A stretch of 64,000 bases of DNA from an uncultured Lachnospiraceae bacterium. Its GTDB lineage: Bacteria; Bacillota; Clostridia; Lachnospirales; Lachnospiraceae. A model generated the notes under the pieces. The model saw only the letters and a list, made by a program, of their open reading frames with translations, had not been told where the DNA came from and made no database searches. Positions within the stretch are counted from its first letter, which is position 1. The number at the start of each line of letters is the position of its first letter. Positions 62,640 through 64,000 of the stretch are shown one piece after another. The translations under genes and the position numbers were made by a program. The DNA is taken from the NCBI GenBank assembly GCA_910587155.1, contig CAJULA010000011.1, positions 43,102-107,101 on the forward strand, in the 5' to 3' direction.

Positions 62640-63377
62640 ATGTCAAAATTATATATTATTGGAAATGGATTTGATAGAGGGCATGGACTAAAAACTTCTT
62701 ATTGGAATTTTAGAGAATATCTTGAAAAGTATGAGGAAGATTTCTTGGTTCAAATGGAAAGGATGTATGATTTTGCTCCTTTTGAAAGAAAAGATAATAG
62801 AAACCGAAAGAATAAGAAGCGGCAAAAATGGAGGGATGATGCATTATATCAATATTTATGGCAGTCGTTTGAATTTGAATTATCTCATGCGAACGAAGTT
62901 GAAATGGAGGAGAGGTCACAGTCTTTATTAGAAGTGATTGATTTAGACGGAGGATTGACACCATATTGTAAAGAAAAACCTATTCTTGGACATGGAAATG
63001 TGGATATAATTGATGTGTATCAGGAAAAAGCAAAAAGAGCAGATGATGAGTTTGATGAAGGATCAAAAAGCATATATCATGCAATTGCAAAGTTTTATGA
63101 ACGGATTTTTAAAGATACAAATCAACAGATTAATAAGCATAGAGATTTCTTTCGGAATTTGGCAGATATAACATCTGTAAATATAATTGAACATTCTATG
63201 TCAGAGGTTGATTTACCATATTTTCAAGCAGTACAGTTATATAGCCCAGAAAAAATGACATGGAATATATACTATTTTAATAAAGATGAACAAGATAGTA
63301 TGAAAGAGCGGTTGCTATCAATTGGAGTAATGAAAGAAGAGATTTATATGAGGGATGTAAAAGAATTTTGGGATTAA
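62640..63377 (+). CDS. AbiH-like bacteriophage abortive infection protein
   Basis: A 245-residue protein with the AbiH N-terminal signature L-Y-I-I-G-N-G-F-D-R-G-H-G-L-K-T (~4-19) and a C-terminal H-S-M-S-E-V-D-L-P-Y-F (~188-198) resembling the family's G-H-S-L-S-x-x-D-x-P-Y. AbiH makes lactococci abort phage infection; the mechanism is unknown. It is at the short end of the family, and the end after residue 235 may be incomplete. ATG at 62640 is chosen over TTG at 62616 because AGAAGGG precedes it. It lies 20 bases after the HEPN-like gene. Confidence 0.78.
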   Translation: MSKLYIIGNGFDRGHGLKTSYWNFREYLEKYEEDFLVQMERMYDFAPFERKDNRNRKNKKRQKWRDDALYQYLWQSFEFELSHANEVEMEERSQSLLEVIDLDGGLTPYCKEKPILGHGNVDIIDVYQEKAKRADDEFDEGSKSIYHAIAKFYERIFKDTNQQINKHRDFFRNLADITSVNIIEHSMSEVDLPYFQAVQLYSPEKMTWNIYYFNKDEQDSMKERLLSIGVMKEEIYMRDVKEFWD

Positions 63378-63407
63378 ATATGATGTTGTATTTTTTGTAG
63401 TCATGTA

Positions 63408-63420
63408 AATTTGGGGGGGG
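63408..63420 (+). repeat. AATTT plus G-tract repeat, copy 1
   Basis: AATTT followed by eight G residues. The same AATTTGGGGGGG block recurs at 63908-63919, exactly 500 bases downstream, with coding debris between the two. Confidence 0.6.
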
Positions 63421-63430
63421 ATACGGTTGA

Positions 63431-63553
63431 AAAGCCACTGTCTTAGAACAGTTTAAAATCACTGCAAAGCCAGTAAAATATATAGTCCCGGGGATATGTG
63501 ACCGGGACAAGGAAAAGGGAAAGTTTGCAAAACAGATGAATCGTAACCGGTAG
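63431..63553 (+). pseudogene. C-terminal coding fragment of an unidentified gene
   Basis: An open stretch of 40 codons ends with TAG at 63551 and is cut by a stop at 63428. The translated text (A-T-V-L-E-Q-F-K-I-T-A-K-P, then V-P-G-I-C-D-R-D-K-E-K-G-K-F-A-K-Q-M-N-R-N-R) looks like genuine protein. It has no start codon, so it is read as a gene remnant. No family recognised. A hairpin at 63485-63508 (GTCCCGG/CCGGGAC) lies inside it. Confidence 0.4.
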
Positions 63554-63575
63554 ATAGCGCTTACATTATATAGAA

Positions 63576-63749
63576 ATGTATGATTTCGAGCATAGTGTCA
63601 ATGAGGATAGATATATTGCGATAGGGAAAGTCGGAGATGTGTTGTTTGTAGTATTTACAGAACGAAAGGAAACAATTCGATTAATTTCGGCCAGGCTTGC
63701 AACGAATGCAGAAAAGGAGCTTTATTATGACCAAAACATTAATTATTGA
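63576..63749 (+). pseudogene. Truncated BrnT-like ribonuclease toxin
   Basis: The frame from 63558 (first ATG 63576) to TGA at 63747-63749 encodes the C-terminal two thirds of a BrnT toxin: E-M-Y-D-F-E-H-S-V-N-E-D-R-Y-I-A-I-G, then V-L-F-V-V-F-T-E-R and I-R-L-I-S-A-R-L-A-T. The normal N-terminal strand (F-x-W-D-x-x-K-x-x-x-N...K-H) is absent, and TAG at 63555 blocks extension. No ribosome site is seen. The toxin should be inactive. It overlaps the antitoxin start by 23 bases. Confidence 0.7.
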
Positions 63750-63906
63750 GAGTGGGCAAAAACCTACGGAGGAACAATTGAAAGAGGTAGAAGAGGCGAA
63801 AAAAAGTCCTATTAACTTCGATGAAGATTGTGGAGAATTGTCGCCAGCTATGATGAAGGCATTTAAAAGTGCGGTGGTGCAAAGAAATCGCAAAAATAAG
63901 GCTTAG
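63727..63906 (+). CDS. Small antitoxin paired with BrnT remnant
   Basis: A 59-residue protein that follows and overlaps the BrnT remnant. AAAGGAG lies seven bases before the ATG. Its C-terminal half (N-F-D-E-D-C-G-E-L-S-P-A-M-M-K-A-F) is the pattern of small antitoxins encoded after BrnT in Clostridia. With the toxin broken it may be a left-over or act on another toxin. Family assignment is from position and motif only. Confidence 0.65.
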   Translation: MTKTLIIESGQKPTEEQLKEVEEAKKSPINFDEDCGELSPAMMKAFKSAVVQRNRKNKA

Positions 63907-63907
63907 G

Positions 63908-63940
63908 AATTTGGGGGGGAAGAATCTTACCCCCCCCAAA
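63908..63940. repeat. G-tract repeat copy 2, forming a G7/C8 hairpin
   Basis: AATTT plus seven G (63908-63919) and eight C plus AAA (63930-63940) form a very strong stem with a 10-nt loop (AAGAATCTTA, itself partly palindromic). On the + strand it is followed by A residues, so it is not a normal terminator in that direction. The remaining 60 bases to the window end show no gene I can support. Confidence 0.55.
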
Positions 63941-64000
63941 AAAAATGGAGGCCGCTGAAAAAGTAGATACCACCGCCTGTATCTGATATAATATCATTAT

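Noticed and set aside
63941..64000. Possible start of another gene or element at the window end
   Set aside because: Only 60 bases remain; an ATGGAGG-like string is present but the frame closes after 13 codons, so nothing can be supported.
1..64000. CRISPR arrays, tRNA/rRNA genes and intact insertion sequences
   Set aside because: No regularly spaced repeats, cloverleaf patterns or transposase frames were seen; this was by eye and not by a covariance search.

Overview
The window reads as chromosomal DNA of a motile, Gram-positive member of the Clostridia. The evidence is the FliY-type switch protein, CheC/CheD adaptation proteins, CodY, a SigD/WhiG-type sigma factor, strong AGGAGG-type ribosome sites, and gene order close to the Bacillus fla/che region. 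Moderate GC content and the family types point to Lachnospiraceae; that placement is an inference. Almost every gene is on the + strand; the only clear exception is a MarR-type regulator near 10.4-10.9 kb. No rRNA, tRNA, CRISPR array or intact transposase was seen.

Layout. 1-3.1 kb: nucleoside salvage (cytidine deaminase fragment, deoB, a YczE-like membrane protein, purine nucleoside phosphorylase). 3.1-8.3 kb: transcription and translation genes (rho, rpmE, a DUF1385 protein, prmC, prfA). 8.4-15.9 kb: mixed cell-surface and accessory genes (a chemoreceptor, marR, an L,D-transpeptidase-like protein, a lipase-like hydrolase, a PH-like membrane protein, a thioesterase, an ArsC/Spx-like protein, a secreted metallo-beta-lactamase-fold protein, an unknown). 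15.9-22.9 kb: pilT, comM, dprA, topA and codY.

23.0-58.7 kb is one long flagellar/chemotaxis cluster: flgB-flgC-fliE-fliF-fliG-fliH-fliI-fliJ-motE-like-fliK-flgD-TIGR02530-flgE-flbD-motA-motB-fliL-fliM-fliY-cheY-fliO-fliP-fliQ-fliR-flhB-flhA-flhF-flhG-PilZ-cheB-cheA-cheW-cheC-cheD-unknown-sigD-fapA-unknown-DUF6115-MltG-like. It encodes the basal body, hook, export gate, stator, switch, most chemotaxis signalling proteins and the late-gene sigma factor. Flagellin, the hook-associated proteins, cap, flgM and cheR are not in the window. The cluster lies between codY and rpsB-tsf, as it does in Bacillus subtilis.

60.7 kb to the end is different: AT-rich, with another codon style. It holds a four-gene cassette (VbhA-like antitoxin, Fic protein, a HEPN-like protein with an R-x4-H motif, and an AbiH-like phage-abortive protein), then debris: an unidentified C-terminal coding fragment, an N-terminally truncated BrnT toxin with an intact small antitoxin, and a G-tract repeat at both ends of the debris. 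I read this as a horizontally acquired defence/toxin-antitoxin island inserted downstream of tsf, where pyrH is often found. It is the best candidate for an undescribed system here.
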